Shown one piece after another: positions 31,277 to 40,730 of a DNA stretch of 64,000 nucleotides; the first letter of the stretch is position 1; each line of letters starts with the position of its first letter. Location of the stretch: contig NZ_JBHSAP010000018.1 in the NCBI RefSeq assembly GCF_042650125.1, forward strand, positions 372,001-436,000. Direction: 5' to 3'. The DNA comes from Salinithrix halophila. Lineage in GTDB: Bacteria; Bacillota; Bacilli; Thermoactinomycetales; DSM-45169. Below the pieces are notes generated by a model that worked only from the letters and a program-made list of their open reading frames with translations, was not told the origin of the DNA and did not search any database. Made by a program: the position numbers and the translations under genes.

Positions 31277-33091
31277 TTATTCCGTCTGCTTCGGACCCGC
31301 CAAGGGCAACTGAACGACAAAACGAGTTCCCTGCCCCAGTGTGCTCTTGGCTGTTACCGTACCGTCATGGGCTTCAACGATGTGTTTAACGATGGCCAGA
31401 CCCAATCCCGTACCGCCGGACTGGGCACGAGTACGTGCCTTGTCCGCTTTGTAAAAGCGCTCAAAGATAAAAGGTAAATCCTCCTCAGGGATTCCACTGC
31501 CGGTATCCTCCACCATCAGATGAGCTTTGTCCCCGGCCTGCCCCAAAGTGATCGTCACCTCACCGTTCTCCGGTGTATGGCGGATCGCGTTGTCTGCTAA
31601 GTTAATTAGTACCTGTTCGATTTTATCTTCATCCCACCAGGCCTCCGCCATGGAATCGGGGATTTTTCCGGTGAGCGTGATCCGCTGTTCCCGGGCAATC
31701 GACTGGAATTTGCGAAGCACTCGGCGCCCCAGCCCAGGAACATCCACCTTAGCCTTCTCCAGCCGCATATGACCGGCTTCCATACGGGCCAGGTCCAAGA
31801 GTTCACGAACCAACCGGCCCATGCGCAGTGATTCATCATTGATCACCGACACGATTTCCCGCTGTTCATCCGGGCTTTGGGCAACCCCGTCCAATAGAGC
31901 TTCACTGTATCCCTGAAGCATGGATAAGGGAGTACGCAATTCGTGGGAAACGTTGGCGACAAAATCCTTGCGCAGTTTGTCCAGGCGACGTTCTTCCGTC
32001 ACATCCCGCAAGACGGCCACCGCCCCGCGAACCTGGTTCCTGGCGTAGAGCGGACCCATCACAACAGCCCAAGTTCGCCCGTGAATAGTGACATCACCGA
32101 AAAGCTCTCTCTCCTCCTCAACCACCCGCAGGAAAATATCATCCAACGGTGAGGGGAGCGCCCCGTGAGAGGGGTCTGTCTCGCTGTCGAAGTGCCAATC
32201 CTCCAACAACCGGTCTGCTGGCGGATTGGTTACGATCACCTGGCCCTGGGCGTTCATTGTGATAACCCCGTCTGCCATGCTGCGCAAAATACTCGCCAGT
32301 TGTTCCTTCTCCTGGGAAAGGGCGTGAATCGATTCCTCCAGTTGGGCGGCCATCCGGTTGAAGGCCACAGAGAGATCGCCGATCTCGTCCCGCTCATGGG
32401 AACGAACAGGAACCCTCGTCGAAAATTTGCCCTTGGCCATCCGCTCCGCCGCCTTTTTGATCTGGATCAACGGCTGGGTAATTCGCGTTGACAGGAAGAA
32501 AGCGAAGATGGTGGTTAGGAAGATGCCAATCAGGGCGGAGAAGAAAATCAATTTCTTGATCTGGCTTTCCGAAAGTTGTTCCTGGGTTCGGTAAAGGACC
32601 ACCGCCCCATCGATATGTCCGTCAGGAGCTTGGAGCGGATAAGCCACAAGCATAACTTCGTCCTTGAAAAGGGGAAAGCTGGATTTCCCGTCTCCTTCCA
32701 CCATCACCCGCCCCCGAAGCACCTGCTCCTCCCCCTTGAAGACACGGTCAATCTCTGTCTGTTCCAGGATGTCCTGCCAAGGGATATCTGGGACGTTGGG
32801 AGAAATGCCAGTCGGTCGCACGGAACCGTCCGGGCCGAGTATGATCATATAGGTATCATATAGGTCGGCCATTTTTAAGACCGAGCGCAATTCTTCCGCC
32901 CGGCCCTCGTCCCCCGGTTGCTCCAGAGTGGTCTTTATATGATTAGCGAGCTGTTCCAGGTTGTTCAGTTCGGCTTTGTAATAGGTATCCATGATCTGCT
33001 CTGTCAAGAAGAGGGAGAGCACTAACAATACCAGGGTGACGAGGCCGATGATCGTCAACCAAAGCTTGCCGACGACACTTCGCCAGATCAC
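31277..33091 (-). CDS. resE: Sensor histidine kinase ResE
   Basis: Membrane kinase of the ResDE redox/respiration system. Helix 1 is residues 10-30, an extracytoplasmic sensor follows, helix 2 is around residue 180 (LIFFSALIGIFLTTIFAFFL region), then HAMP (RITQPLIQIKKAAERM), PAS, HisKA with the phospho-His in FVANVSHELRTPLSML, and HATPase with N-box INLADNAIRHT and DTGSGIPEEDLPFIFERFY. 604 residues. Its start overlaps the resD stop by 4 bases. Confidence 0.93.
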   Translation of the reverse strand: MIWRSVVGKLWLTIIGLVTLVLLVLSLFLTEQIMDTYYKAELNNLEQLANHIKTTLEQPGDEGRAEELRSVLKMADLYDTYMIILGPDGSVRPTGISPNVPDIPWQDILEQTEIDRVFKGEEQVLRGRVMVEGDGKSSFPLFKDEVMLVAYPLQAPDGHIDGAVVLYRTQEQLSESQIKKLIFFSALIGIFLTTIFAFFLSTRITQPLIQIKKAAERMAKGKFSTRVPVRSHERDEIGDLSVAFNRMAAQLEESIHALSQEKEQLASILRSMADGVITMNAQGQVIVTNPPADRLLEDWHFDSETDPSHGALPSPLDDIFLRVVEEERELFGDVTIHGRTWAVVMGPLYARNQVRGAVAVLRDVTEERRLDKLRKDFVANVSHELRTPLSMLQGYSEALLDGVAQSPDEQREIVSVINDESLRMGRLVRELLDLARMEAGHMRLEKAKVDVPGLGRRVLRKFQSIAREQRITLTGKIPDSMAEAWWDEDKIEQVLINLADNAIRHTPENGEVTITLGQAGDKAHLMVEDTGSGIPEEDLPFIFERFYKADKARTRAQSGGTGLGLAIVKHIVEAHDGTVTAKSTLGQGTRFVVQLPLAGPKQTE

Positions 33092-33804
33092 TCTTTGGGT
33101 ACCTCTAGCTTATAACCGACACCCCAAACCGTGTTGATCATGGAGGCGGCAGCAGGAGATGCCCGGTTCAGCTTTTCCCGCAAACGCTTGATATGCGTGT
33201 CCACCGTGCGTAGATCACCGAAGAACTCATAATTCCAAACGTCCCGTAACAATTCCTCCCGGGTAAACACCTTATCCGGGGAAACCGCTAAATAGTGAAG
33301 CAACTCGTACTCCTTCGGGGTAAGGGAAACTTCCACTCCACCTGCACGCACCTCATGGGCGTCATGATCGATCGTCAACTCAGGGAAGACGATCACATGA
33401 TGGGTCTCCGTCTCCGTCGATAGAAAAGCCGTTGCTGAGGCGCGGCGAAGGACCGCCTTCACCCGGTGAACCAATTCCCGGGGGCTGAAGGGTTTCACCA
33501 CATAATCGTCCGTTCCCGCTTCAAACCCTTCTACCCGGTTGCTCTCCTCACCTCGGGCTGTCAGCATGATAATGGGGGTCGCTTTTTTACTGCGGATCTC
33601 TCGGCAGACATCCAGGCCGTCTGAACCCGGAAGCATCAGATCCAGCAAAATGAGGTCATAATCTGTGGACAATGCTCTTTCCAATGCAGATTCCCCGTCC
33701 TCCGCCTCGTCAATGCGGTAACCTTCCCGCTCCAAGTACATACGGAGGAGTCGGCGGATGCGATCCTCGTCATCCACCACCAAGATGTGTTCCTGTTTAC
33801 CCAC
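33088..33804 (-). CDS. resD: Response regulator ResD
   Basis: OmpR-family regulator of aerobic and anaerobic respiration genes. The receiver has acidic pair DDED, phospho-acceptor Asp in LILLDLMLPGSDG, and conserved Lys in VVKPFSPREL. The C-terminal winged helix carries SLTPKEYELLHYLA and RTVDTHIKRLREKL. GTG 33804 lies 8 bases after GAGAGG and gives 238 residues, close to B. subtilis ResD; ATG 33837 is an alternative without good spacing. It lies 95 bases after resC. Confidence 0.93.
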   Translation of the reverse strand: MGKQEHILVVDDEDRIRRLLRMYLEREGYRIDEAEDGESALERALSTDYDLILLDLMLPGSDGLDVCREIRSKKATPIIMLTARGEESNRVEGFEAGTDDYVVKPFSPRELVHRVKAVLRRASATAFLSTETETHHVIVFPELTIDHDAHEVRAGGVEVSLTPKEYELLHYLAVSPDKVFTREELLRDVWNYEFFGDLRTVDTHIKRLREKLNRASPAAASMINTVWGVGYKLEVPKE

Positions 33805-33898
33805 CTCTGTCACCTCTCTGGCGAAACCGATAATCATCCCTGTTGGACTTTTTTACCCGTTCATCTATCCTATCATACCATATCCTGCAAATTCTTCT

Positions 33899-35098
33899 TC
33901 AAGCGTAGGAATGAAGCCCCGCTAACACCAAATTAATAGCAATCAAGTTGATCATAATGACAATGAACCCGCCTACGGCCATCCAGGAAGATTTTAAGCC
34001 TTGCCAACCCCTCGACAGACGCAGATGAAGATAGGCGCTGTAAAAAAGCCAGGTAATAAGAGCCCAGGTTTCTTTCGGGTCCCAACCCCAGAAACGCCCC
34101 CAAGCCTCATGGGCCCAGATCATGGCGAAAACGAGTCCTCCCAGAGTGAAGATGGGATAGCCGATCGCAATAGCCCGGTAGCTGATTTCATCCACCGTTT
34201 CCAAGTCCAGATTTTTTACCATCGGGAACAACAACTCGTAGAGGCGGCGACGAAGGACTAAACGGAGGATTCCGTATAAGAACAAGCCAGCGGCCATTGA
34301 CCAGATGACGGTATTCAGCTTGCTGGCGGCCTTCTCCCCTTTCATCCAGGAAGGAGCTTCAAAAAGGGGCTTCCCAAGTCCCGGGAACGAGTCCGCTTTG
34401 ACCGGTTGGCCTCCGTCGGGAGCCACCACCGGAGGTAGCGAGTACTGTTGTTCCACTCGTTGCCCGTCCACTACATGACGGAAAGAAGCCTCGTAATCAA
34501 CCGCTCCAAAGGCAAAGGAGAGAATGACAAATCCGACGACCATGAGAAGGAGAACCATCACCGCTTCCAAAAAACTCGCCGTCCGGGTATGAGTGCGACC
34601 TTCGCCCACCCAGCGGATTAAATAGATAAACCCGGCGACAAATCCCACGGCAAGTGCTCCCTCCCCGATCGCCACGGTCGTGACGTGAACCCCCAGCCAG
34701 TAGCTCTGCAAGGCGGGGATAAGGGGTTTAACCTCACGAGGGAATACGGCAGCATAGGCGAGTATAATCACCGCCAGGGGCATGACAAAGGCGCCCAGCA
34801 CCGTCGTCCGGTAGAGAAAATAAATCACGATGTATGCCACTACGATAGCGAAACAGAGAAACGCGGTAAATTCAAACATGTTGCTGGTGGGGAAGTGCCC
34901 ACTGATTATGATCCTTACCACCGTAAATACCAAGTGCAACACTACACCCGCCATAGCCAGCACGAGACCGCGTCGTCCCCAACGAGCCACATGCACCCCC
35001 TCGCCGACACGGGATGCTTTCCCGGTTACCGCCATGACGAAAGCGATCCCGGAAAAAAGATAGAAGAAAAACGCACCTAACAGTATCAGTTGTTCCAT
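33899..35098 (-). CDS. resC: Cytochrome c biogenesis protein ResC (CcsA)
   Basis: Heme-handling membrane protein of system II cytochrome c maturation. About eight membrane helices; the WWD-type heme motif region is WGRFWGWDPKETWALITWLFYSAYLH, given here in parts, with flanking histidines. 399 residues. The start overlaps the end of resB by 13 bases, as expected for partners forming one complex. Confidence 0.94.
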   Translation of the reverse strand: MEQLILLGAFFFYLFSGIAFVMAVTGKASRVGEGVHVARWGRRGLVLAMAGVVLHLVFTVVRIIISGHFPTSNMFEFTAFLCFAIVVAYIVIYFLYRTTVLGAFVMPLAVIILAYAAVFPREVKPLIPALQSYWLGVHVTTVAIGEGALAVGFVAGFIYLIRWVGEGRTHTRTASFLEAVMVLLLMVVGFVILSFAFGAVDYEASFRHVVDGQRVEQQYSLPPVVAPDGGQPVKADSFPGLGKPLFEAPSWMKGEKAASKLNTVIWSMAAGLFLYGILRLVLRRRLYELLFPMVKNLDLETVDEISYRAIAIGYPIFTLGGLVFAMIWAHEAWGRFWGWDPKETWALITWLFYSAYLHLRLSRGWQGLKSSWMAVGGFIVIMINLIAINLVLAGLHSYA

Positions 35099-36693
35099 CC
35101 TTGATCCCCCCGACCGTGTTCAGGTGAAAAGGCGAGTGGGAGCCCCGCGTCCTGAGTCGATTGCTCCAGCTCCCGTCGTAGCCCGAACCAGTTCTTGTTG
35201 GTGTGGGCACCCAAATAAAGGGTCCCGTCTATCCAGCGGATCCAGATCCGGCGATGGTACCAGAAAAAGCCCATACTGACTCCCACCATGAAAATGGCGA
35301 GACCGATAAAAATGATGGGCAGGCTCTTGTCGATCCGTACCATCAAGCCGGACAGATTCACCGTATCCATCCCCTCCAAATCCATGGTATAACGGTTATT
35401 TCGATGCAGATCATCCAGGTTGGTTCCTGCGATCATCCAGGATTTTTCCGGTTTCTCTCCCGGAGCGGTCACCTCGAAGATAAACGCCGGTCGGTTGGGC
35501 ACTTCTGATTTGGTCGTAGGACGGTCCCCTTCAATAGCAAAGTCAGGGAAATAATCCAAGATACGCACCTTCACTCCGTCCTTCACCTTATAAACCGACT
35601 CGGGGTCGTACAAATCGATGCGAATCTTGCCCAAATCCTTTTTCGTCTTCTTATCCGTGACAGCCAACCGAATCGCTTCCGTCTGGTTGGGCTGGAAATC
35701 AGCCTGGTAGAGAAGGAGTCCGTTGTATTCCATCGGATGATTAACGACAATAGGCCCTCTTTTTACTTCCTTGAGCTTGCCCGTCTCCGGATCTTTTTTA
35801 TACAGAACGGCCCGAGTTTCGTATTTCTTCACGATGGGCTGGTCACTGTCCGCTTGTTGGCGGGACTCTTTCTCATTGTAGAGCTCCATGGTCGCTTTTT
35901 CATTCTTAAGGTAATAATTAGCGATTGGGAGCTTTTTCGTTTCCCCTTCCCGAACGAAGACGGATTCATCCAGATACCAGCCTGGAACTAACGTCCGTAA
36001 CAGAATTCCGAACAGGAACAAAATCAACCCAATATGGTTGACATAAGGCCCCCAGCGGCTGAACCGCCCTTTTTCCGCGAGAAGGGAATCCCCTTCCCGC
36101 CGAATATGGTAGCGTTTTTTCGCCAACTTTGCTGCCAGCCCTTCTAAAAGGGTGTCCTTCTCTTCTTCAGGGAGTTCACACGTGCGAACAACTCGCTGCC
36201 GGGTGATAAACGAAGGATTTTTGACCACCTTCTGGTTTTTCAATGCCTTGTAAAGAGGGATCACCCGGTCCAGACTGCAGACGACAAGGGAAATTCCGAT
36301 CATCGACAATAGAGTGATAAACAGCGGAGAGTTGTAGAGGTCCGACAGACCCAGATTGTAATACAAGTCCCCCAGCGCCCCGTACTTCTGTGCATAAAAA
36401 ACATCGGGCTTGGCACTCGGAATTTGTCCCTCTTGAGGAAAAATCGTACCCAATATCGAGATAACCAATGTAATGACGATCAAATAAATGGCCACTTTTA
36501 CCGAGGAGAAGAAATTCCAAACCCGGTCAAACAGCGTCATCTGTCGGGTCTGGGAACGGCGGGCCTTCCCCTCATACCGCATCTCCAACGGCCGGTCCCC
36601 AACTTCCTCCCCTTCCAGGGGCTTACCGCAGTACTCGCACAAAGTGGTTCCCACGGGGTTGTTATGGCCACACTCACACTTGGTATTTTCCAC
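35086..36693 (-). CDS. resB: Cytochrome c biogenesis protein ResB (Ccs1)
   Basis: Partner of ResC in heme delivery to apocytochrome c. 535 residues with three N-terminal membrane helices, a large outer loop and a last helix near residue 450. The N-terminus has an extra zinc-ribbon-like motif (CECGH, CEYCG; Cys6, Cys8, Cys19, Cys22). GTG start at 36693 after GGGGGTG. No resA gene lies between it and rluB, unlike in B. subtilis. Confidence 0.94.
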   Translation of the reverse strand: MENTKCECGHNNPVGTTLCEYCGKPLEGEEVGDRPLEMRYEGKARRSQTRQMTLFDRVWNFFSSVKVAIYLIVITLVISILGTIFPQEGQIPSAKPDVFYAQKYGALGDLYYNLGLSDLYNSPLFITLLSMIGISLVVCSLDRVIPLYKALKNQKVVKNPSFITRQRVVRTCELPEEEKDTLLEGLAAKLAKKRYHIRREGDSLLAEKGRFSRWGPYVNHIGLILFLFGILLRTLVPGWYLDESVFVREGETKKLPIANYYLKNEKATMELYNEKESRQQADSDQPIVKKYETRAVLYKKDPETGKLKEVKRGPIVVNHPMEYNGLLLYQADFQPNQTEAIRLAVTDKKTKKDLGKIRIDLYDPESVYKVKDGVKVRILDYFPDFAIEGDRPTTKSEVPNRPAFIFEVTAPGEKPEKSWMIAGTNLDDLHRNNRYTMDLEGMDTVNLSGLMVRIDKSLPIIFIGLAIFMVGVSMGFFWYHRRIWIRWIDGTLYLGAHTNKNWFGLRRELEQSTQDAGLPLAFSPEHGRGDQGWNN

Positions 36694-36961
36694 GTTTTCA
36701 CCCCCGTATCGGCATTTTGGGGCCCTTTTTCACTGCCGAGACTAAACCAGATCCGATTTTTTACCCCCGAACGGCATGGCCGACTAAGTCCGCCTATAGC
36801 CGGAATCTTTCTAAACAGAAAGGAACCCCAGGTGTTGCCATGGGGATCATCCGTACACCTCCCACAAACCTGTGAAAAATAGGTACACAGAATATCACCT
36901 TTTCATTATATCGTCCGTCTTACAGGACCACGGGATTTCCCTATGAAGATTGTTTGAAAGA
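36694..36961. other. Intergenic region between rluB and resB
   Basis: 268 bases with no supported gene. A short hairpin CCCCAGG/CCATGGGG-like is visible near 36824-36845. It should hold the resB promoter; I could not place a convincing -35/-10 pair. Confidence 0.4.
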
Positions 36962-37684
36962 TCAGAGGCTGAGGAGACTTTTCAGCTGTGTGATTTCCCC
37001 ATCAGTCAATGGTCGATACTTCCCTTTTGGCAATCCATCCAGCGTGAGAAAAGCCAGCCGGGTCCGTACCAATTTTTTGACCGGATGGCCCACCGTTTCA
37101 CACATCCGGCGCACTTGACGATTTTTCCCCTCATGAATCACCAATTCCAGCACCGTCTCTTTCTCTTCCTTCCGGGAAGTGATTCGACGTACACGAGCTG
37201 GAGCCGTCCAGCCGTCTTCCAGGTGGACCCCTTCGGAGAGACGTTTTAAAGCTTCTCGAGAGGGATCTCCTTTTACCGTCGCCCGGTATACTTTCTCCAC
37301 TTCAAAGCGGGGATGAGCCAGCCTGTTGGCCAATTCCCCGTCATTGGTCAACAGAAGCAGTCCTTCGGTGTCGTAATCCAGTCGGCCTACTGGATACACA
37401 CGTTCCGGCACCTGCCGGAAATAATCAGCGACAACACGCCGTCTTCGTGGATCAGACATGCTGGTGATCACACCCGTCGGTTTATGGAAAAGGAAATAGC
37501 GTCTCGTTTCTGTTGAAATAGGGCGTCCCTCCACCTCGATCCGGTCCAAAGAGGGATCCACCCGGATTCCCAACTCGGTGACGACTTTCCCGTTCAGTCT
37601 CACTTTACCTGCCCGGATCAACTCCTCGCTCCTGCGACGCGAGGCTACACCAGCCCGAGCCATGACTTTCTGCAATCGATCCAT
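36962..37684 (-). CDS. rluB: 23S rRNA pseudouridine synthase RluB
   Basis: Makes pseudouridine in 23S rRNA helix 89. N-terminal S4 domain (RLQKVMARAGVASRRRSEELI), catalytic motif PVGRLDYDTEGLLLLTNDG with the Asp nucleophile, and C-terminal IHEGKNRQVRRMCE. 240 residues. ATG 37684 after GATGAGGTGACAAA. Position next to resB and spmB matches B. subtilis ypuL. Confidence 0.95.
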   Translation of the reverse strand: MDRLQKVMARAGVASRRRSEELIRAGKVRLNGKVVTELGIRVDPSLDRIEVEGRPISTETRRYFLFHKPTGVITSMSDPRRRRVVADYFRQVPERVYPVGRLDYDTEGLLLLTNDGELANRLAHPRFEVEKVYRATVKGDPSREALKRLSEGVHLEDGWTAPARVRRITSRKEEKETVLELVIHEGKNRQVRRMCETVGHPVKKLVRTRLAFLTLDGLPKGKYRPLTDGEITQLKSLLSL

Positions 37685-37788
37685 TTTGTCACCTCATTCA
37701 CATCTTATCCATCTCTTTTTCCCTCTACAAGCAATACCGCGTCCGTGTCACAAAAACAACATACGAACCCCCCTTTAATTCGGCTAAA

Positions 37789-37838
37789 ACAACAAAAAAC
37801 ACTCTGTTCGCAACCTTGCCAAACAGAGTGTTTTTCTT
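37789..37838 (-). terminator. Terminator after spmB
   Basis: AAAAACACTCTGTT/AACAGAGTGTTTTT stem with a 13-base loop, directly after the spmB stop. Confidence 0.88.
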
Positions 37839-38378
37839 TTATCCGCCAAACATCAGGCTGACTATCATCCAGGAAGCCAAAAGACCGGTCAAATCAGCGA
37901 GGAGCCCCACTTTGACCGCGTATAGGGAGCGCCGGATGCCTACGGCCCCAAAGTAGACCGTCAATACGTACAGAGTGGTATCCGTACTACCTTGCATCGT
38001 TGCCGCTAACCGTCCCAGATACGAATCAGGGCCGTACGTTCGGAAAATGCTTTCGGCGAAAGCGAGGGCTCCCGCTCCTGAAATGGGACGCAGAATCCCC
38101 AGGGGAAGCACTTCCTCTGGGTAGTGGATCAGGAGCAAAAGCGGTTTAAACAGTCCTAAATAAAAATGCAGCGCTCCCGTCTCGCGGAAAATGGATACCG
38201 CCACCATCATCCCCACCAGGTGGGGGATGATCTGGATCGCCGTCGGAAAACCTTCCTTCGCTCCTTCAATGAATTGTTCGTACACCGGCACGCGGCGAAA
38301 GGCTGCATAGAGAGGAATAAAGGCTAAGATCGCAGGGATCATCCATTGGGAAACCAACGTTACGACTTCGATCATCAC
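37839..38378 (-). CDS. spmB: Spore maturation protein B
   Basis: Membrane protein of nucleoside-transporter-gate type, needed for spore core dehydration. 179 residues, with motifs FIPLYAAFRRVPVYEQFIEGAKEG and GSTDTTLYVLTVYFGAVGIRR, given as features. The start is ATG 38375 or GTG 38378 after GGGGGG. It forms an operon with spmA and dacB. Confidence 0.94.
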   Translation of the reverse strand: MMIEVVTLVSQWMIPAILAFIPLYAAFRRVPVYEQFIEGAKEGFPTAIQIIPHLVGMMVAVSIFRETGALHFYLGLFKPLLLLIHYPEEVLPLGILRPISGAGALAFAESIFRTYGPDSYLGRLAATMQGSTDTTLYVLTVYFGAVGIRRSLYAVKVGLLADLTGLLASWMIVSLMFGG

Positions 38379-38407
38379 ATCCCCCCCTTATCACCATGGC
38401 GGATTGA

Positions 38408-39010
38408 TTAAACAGAATCCCGCCCGGAAGAACGCTTCAACCGATGCCGGAACCACCGATCCAACAGGATCGCCGCTAGGGTGGAACAGAGCGTAGCAAA
38501 AATCGAGGTACCGATGATATCCGTCGGATTGGCTGACCCATGCTCCATCCTGATTCCGATCATGGTCGTCGGAATCAGGGTCAGACTGGAGGTATTAAGG
38601 GCCAACAGGGTACACATAGCAGGCGTTGCCCGCTCGGGTTCCGGGTTCAACTTTTGTAACTCCTCCATGGCTTTCAGACCCATCGGAGTAGCGGCATTAC
38701 CCAGCCCAAAGAGATTGGCACTCATATTAGAAAGGATATATCCCATGGCCGGGTGTTCCCGAGGCACCCCTGGGAAAAGGAAACGAACGATAGGGCCTAA
38801 AAGTCGGGCCAACTTTTCCAACAAACCCGCTTCCTGAGCAATTCGCATCATCCCCAGCCAAAAAACCAAGATGCTGATCAGGCCGAGACAAACCGCTACT
38901 CCTTCCTTAGCACCTTTTAATGCTGCCTGTGTAACCAGGTCCAGCTGACCTTGGGCGGCGCCCGCTACTACCCCGCTCACGATCATGAACAGCCAGATAT
39001 AGTTCACCAC
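38408..39010 (-). CDS. spmA: Spore maturation protein A
   Basis: 200-residue membrane protein, partner of SpmB in spore dehydration. LSNMSANLFGLGNAATPMGLKAMEEL and LLALNTSSLTLIPTTMIGIR are typical. GTG start behind AAGGAGGGATGACG, where the ribosome site overlaps the dacB stop; dacB-spmA-spmB is a conserved operon. Confidence 0.94.
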   Translation of the reverse strand: MVNYIWLFMIVSGVVAGAAQGQLDLVTQAALKGAKEGVAVCLGLISILVFWLGMMRIAQEAGLLEKLARLLGPIVRFLFPGVPREHPAMGYILSNMSANLFGLGNAATPMGLKAMEELQKLNPEPERATPAMCTLLALNTSSLTLIPTTMIGIRMEHGSANPTDIIGTSIFATLCSTLAAILLDRWFRHRLKRSSGRDSV

Positions 39011-39013
39011 CCG

Positions 39014-40159
39014 TCATCCCTCCTTCCCCAAGACGTAAGTGATCACTGTCATCCAATCGGTAAAGACGGAACTGACGCTGGCAGAATTGGTCCGGGTAAC
39101 AAGGGGAACCGATCCAACCACCTCTCCTTTTAAATAAACGCGAGCCATTCCGACCCGCATGCCCTCTTTGTCGATTTTCGAAAGGGGATAAGTAAGGATC
39201 GGCTTCACGGTTACCTCCTTCCTCTCCTCTTCCGTCAAGGGGTAGGTGAAGGATTTTTCAGCCGTCACTGAGAGGGAAAGTTTTTTGGAAACAGGAACAT
39301 CTGACATCTCTTCTCCCTTCTGAATCAGCTCCACCGGTCGATAATGAACGAACCCATACTCCAAGAGATGCATCGAATCATTCCAGTCATTCGAGGCGTT
39401 CAGTGTAACCGTGGCCAGCTGGCGCCCTTCCCGGGTTGCGGAAGAGACCAGCGTCCGTTTTGACAATTTGGTGTAACCCGTTTTCACCCCGTCAGCCCCA
39501 GGGTAAAGCCGCAACATTTTATTTTTGTTGTACCATTTTCTATGCCATTCTTCTCCCGGCCAGGGGACAGTTTTAACAGGGGTAGAAACAATCTTTTTAA
39601 AAGCGGGATTCCTCAGGGCGTATGCTGTCAAGCGGGCCATATCCTCCGCGGTGGAATAATGATTCGGGGCGTCCAATCCGTGAGGATTTTTAAAGTGGGT
39701 ATCATCAAGACCCAGATAATGAGCCTTTTCGTTCATCAAATAAACAAACCCAGGAAGAGAACCCCCTACATGTTCAGCGATTGCTGTAGCAGCATCATTT
39801 CCTGAGCGCAACATCAACCCGTAAAGAAGATGTTCAAGAGGGATTTTTTCCCCTTCCTTCAGATAAATCGAAGAACCCTCGACCCCGACCGCCCGTGGGC
39901 TCACCGTCACTGTCTCCTTCAGGTCGGCATTTTCGATGGCAACAATCGCCGTCATGATTTTGGTGAGACTGGCGATCCGCATCCTTTGTTGGGCTTTTTT
40001 TTCAAATAGGATCCGGTCAGTGTTAACGTCGATCACCACCGCTGCCCGAGCGCTGATTTTGGAAACCAGCTCCGAGTCCTCCCGCTTCCCGGCCATCACC
40101 TGGGGAACGCACAGGAGAAAAGCGAGTATCGCCGCCGTCAGGAGTGCTGGGTACCGCAT
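39014..40159 (-). CDS. dacB: Sporulation D-alanyl-D-alanine carboxypeptidase DacB
   Basis: Penicillin-binding protein that trims peptide side chains of spore cortex. Signal peptide residues 1-24 ending ...VMAG. Active-site SLTK, SGN (LRSGNDAA) and KTG (VKTGYTKL) are present. 381 residues including the C-terminal beta-rich domain, as in B. subtilis DacB (PBP5*). First gene of dacB-spmA-spmB. Confidence 0.95.
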   Translation of the reverse strand: MRYPALLTAAILAFLLCVPQVMAGKREDSELVSKISARAAVVIDVNTDRILFEKKAQQRMRIASLTKIMTAIVAIENADLKETVTVSPRAVGVEGSSIYLKEGEKIPLEHLLYGLMLRSGNDAATAIAEHVGGSLPGFVYLMNEKAHYLGLDDTHFKNPHGLDAPNHYSTAEDMARLTAYALRNPAFKKIVSTPVKTVPWPGEEWHRKWYNKNKMLRLYPGADGVKTGYTKLSKRTLVSSATREGRQLATVTLNASNDWNDSMHLLEYGFVHYRPVELIQKGEEMSDVPVSKKLSLSVTAEKSFTYPLTEEERKEVTVKPILTYPLSKIDKEGMRVGMARVYLKGEVVGSVPLVTRTNSASVSSVFTDWMTVITYVLGKEG

Positions 40160-40225
40160 CGTTTCCCCACCTTCAAGCTAATTTGTTCCATTTATATGCC
40201 GGTTGGACAGGGTTATGAGGACAAT

Positions 40226-40258
40226 CAAAAAAACACCGCTCCACCATGGAGGAACGGT
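40226..40258 (-). terminator. Terminator after ytfJ
   Basis: ACACCG-TCC/GGA-CGGTGT stem followed on the minus strand by TTTTTTTG. Confidence 0.82.
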
Positions 40259-40289
40259 GTCGTTATGGATAGTCCGTTTTCACTGAATC

Positions 40290-40730
40290 CTATCCGTCTT
40301 TTCCGTCGCCTTTGATTAAGCCCTGTAGCTTTTCCACAACGCCAGGAGCCAGATCGATCAGCCGGTCATAAAGATGGGTCGCACCTTCCATACTCAACAT
40401 GCGAACCCCCCGGTTATTTACCACCAAGAAACCAACGGGGGTGATGGAGACACCGCCCCCGCTCCCACCGCCAAAGGGCAAAGAAGGCCCTTCATCTTCT
40501 TGGGACTTTTTCCCTGACCCTCTTCCGGACTCCTTGTCCTCACTCCCGTCTTTCAAGCCGGTAAATTCAGTGCCTCCGGCAGCAAAACCGAAGCCCACCC
40601 GGGAAACAGGAATGATCAGGCTCCCGTCAGGTGTTTCAACCGGGTCGCCAATAATGGTGTTAACATCCACCATATCTCTGATATTTTCCATCGCCGTCGT
40701 CATCAGGCCTTGAATAGGGTGTTCTGCCAT
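40290..40730 (-). CDS. ytfJ: GerW-family sporulation protein YtfJ
   Basis: 146-residue spore germination-related protein. HPIQGLMTTAMENIRDMVDVNTIIGDPV and the central glycine-rich GGGSGGGVSITPVGFLVV, cited in part, are typical. ATG 40730 after GGGGGTGAAGGGAA. It overlaps the ytfI stop by 28 bases, as the pair ytfI-ytfJ in B. subtilis. Confidence 0.93.
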   Translation of the reverse strand: MAEHPIQGLMTTAMENIRDMVDVNTIIGDPVETPDGSLIIPVSRVGFGFAAGGTEFTGLKDGSEDKESGRGSGKKSQEDEGPSLPFGGGSGGGVSITPVGFLVVNNRGVRMLSMEGATHLYDRLIDLAPGVVEKLQGLIKGDGKDG

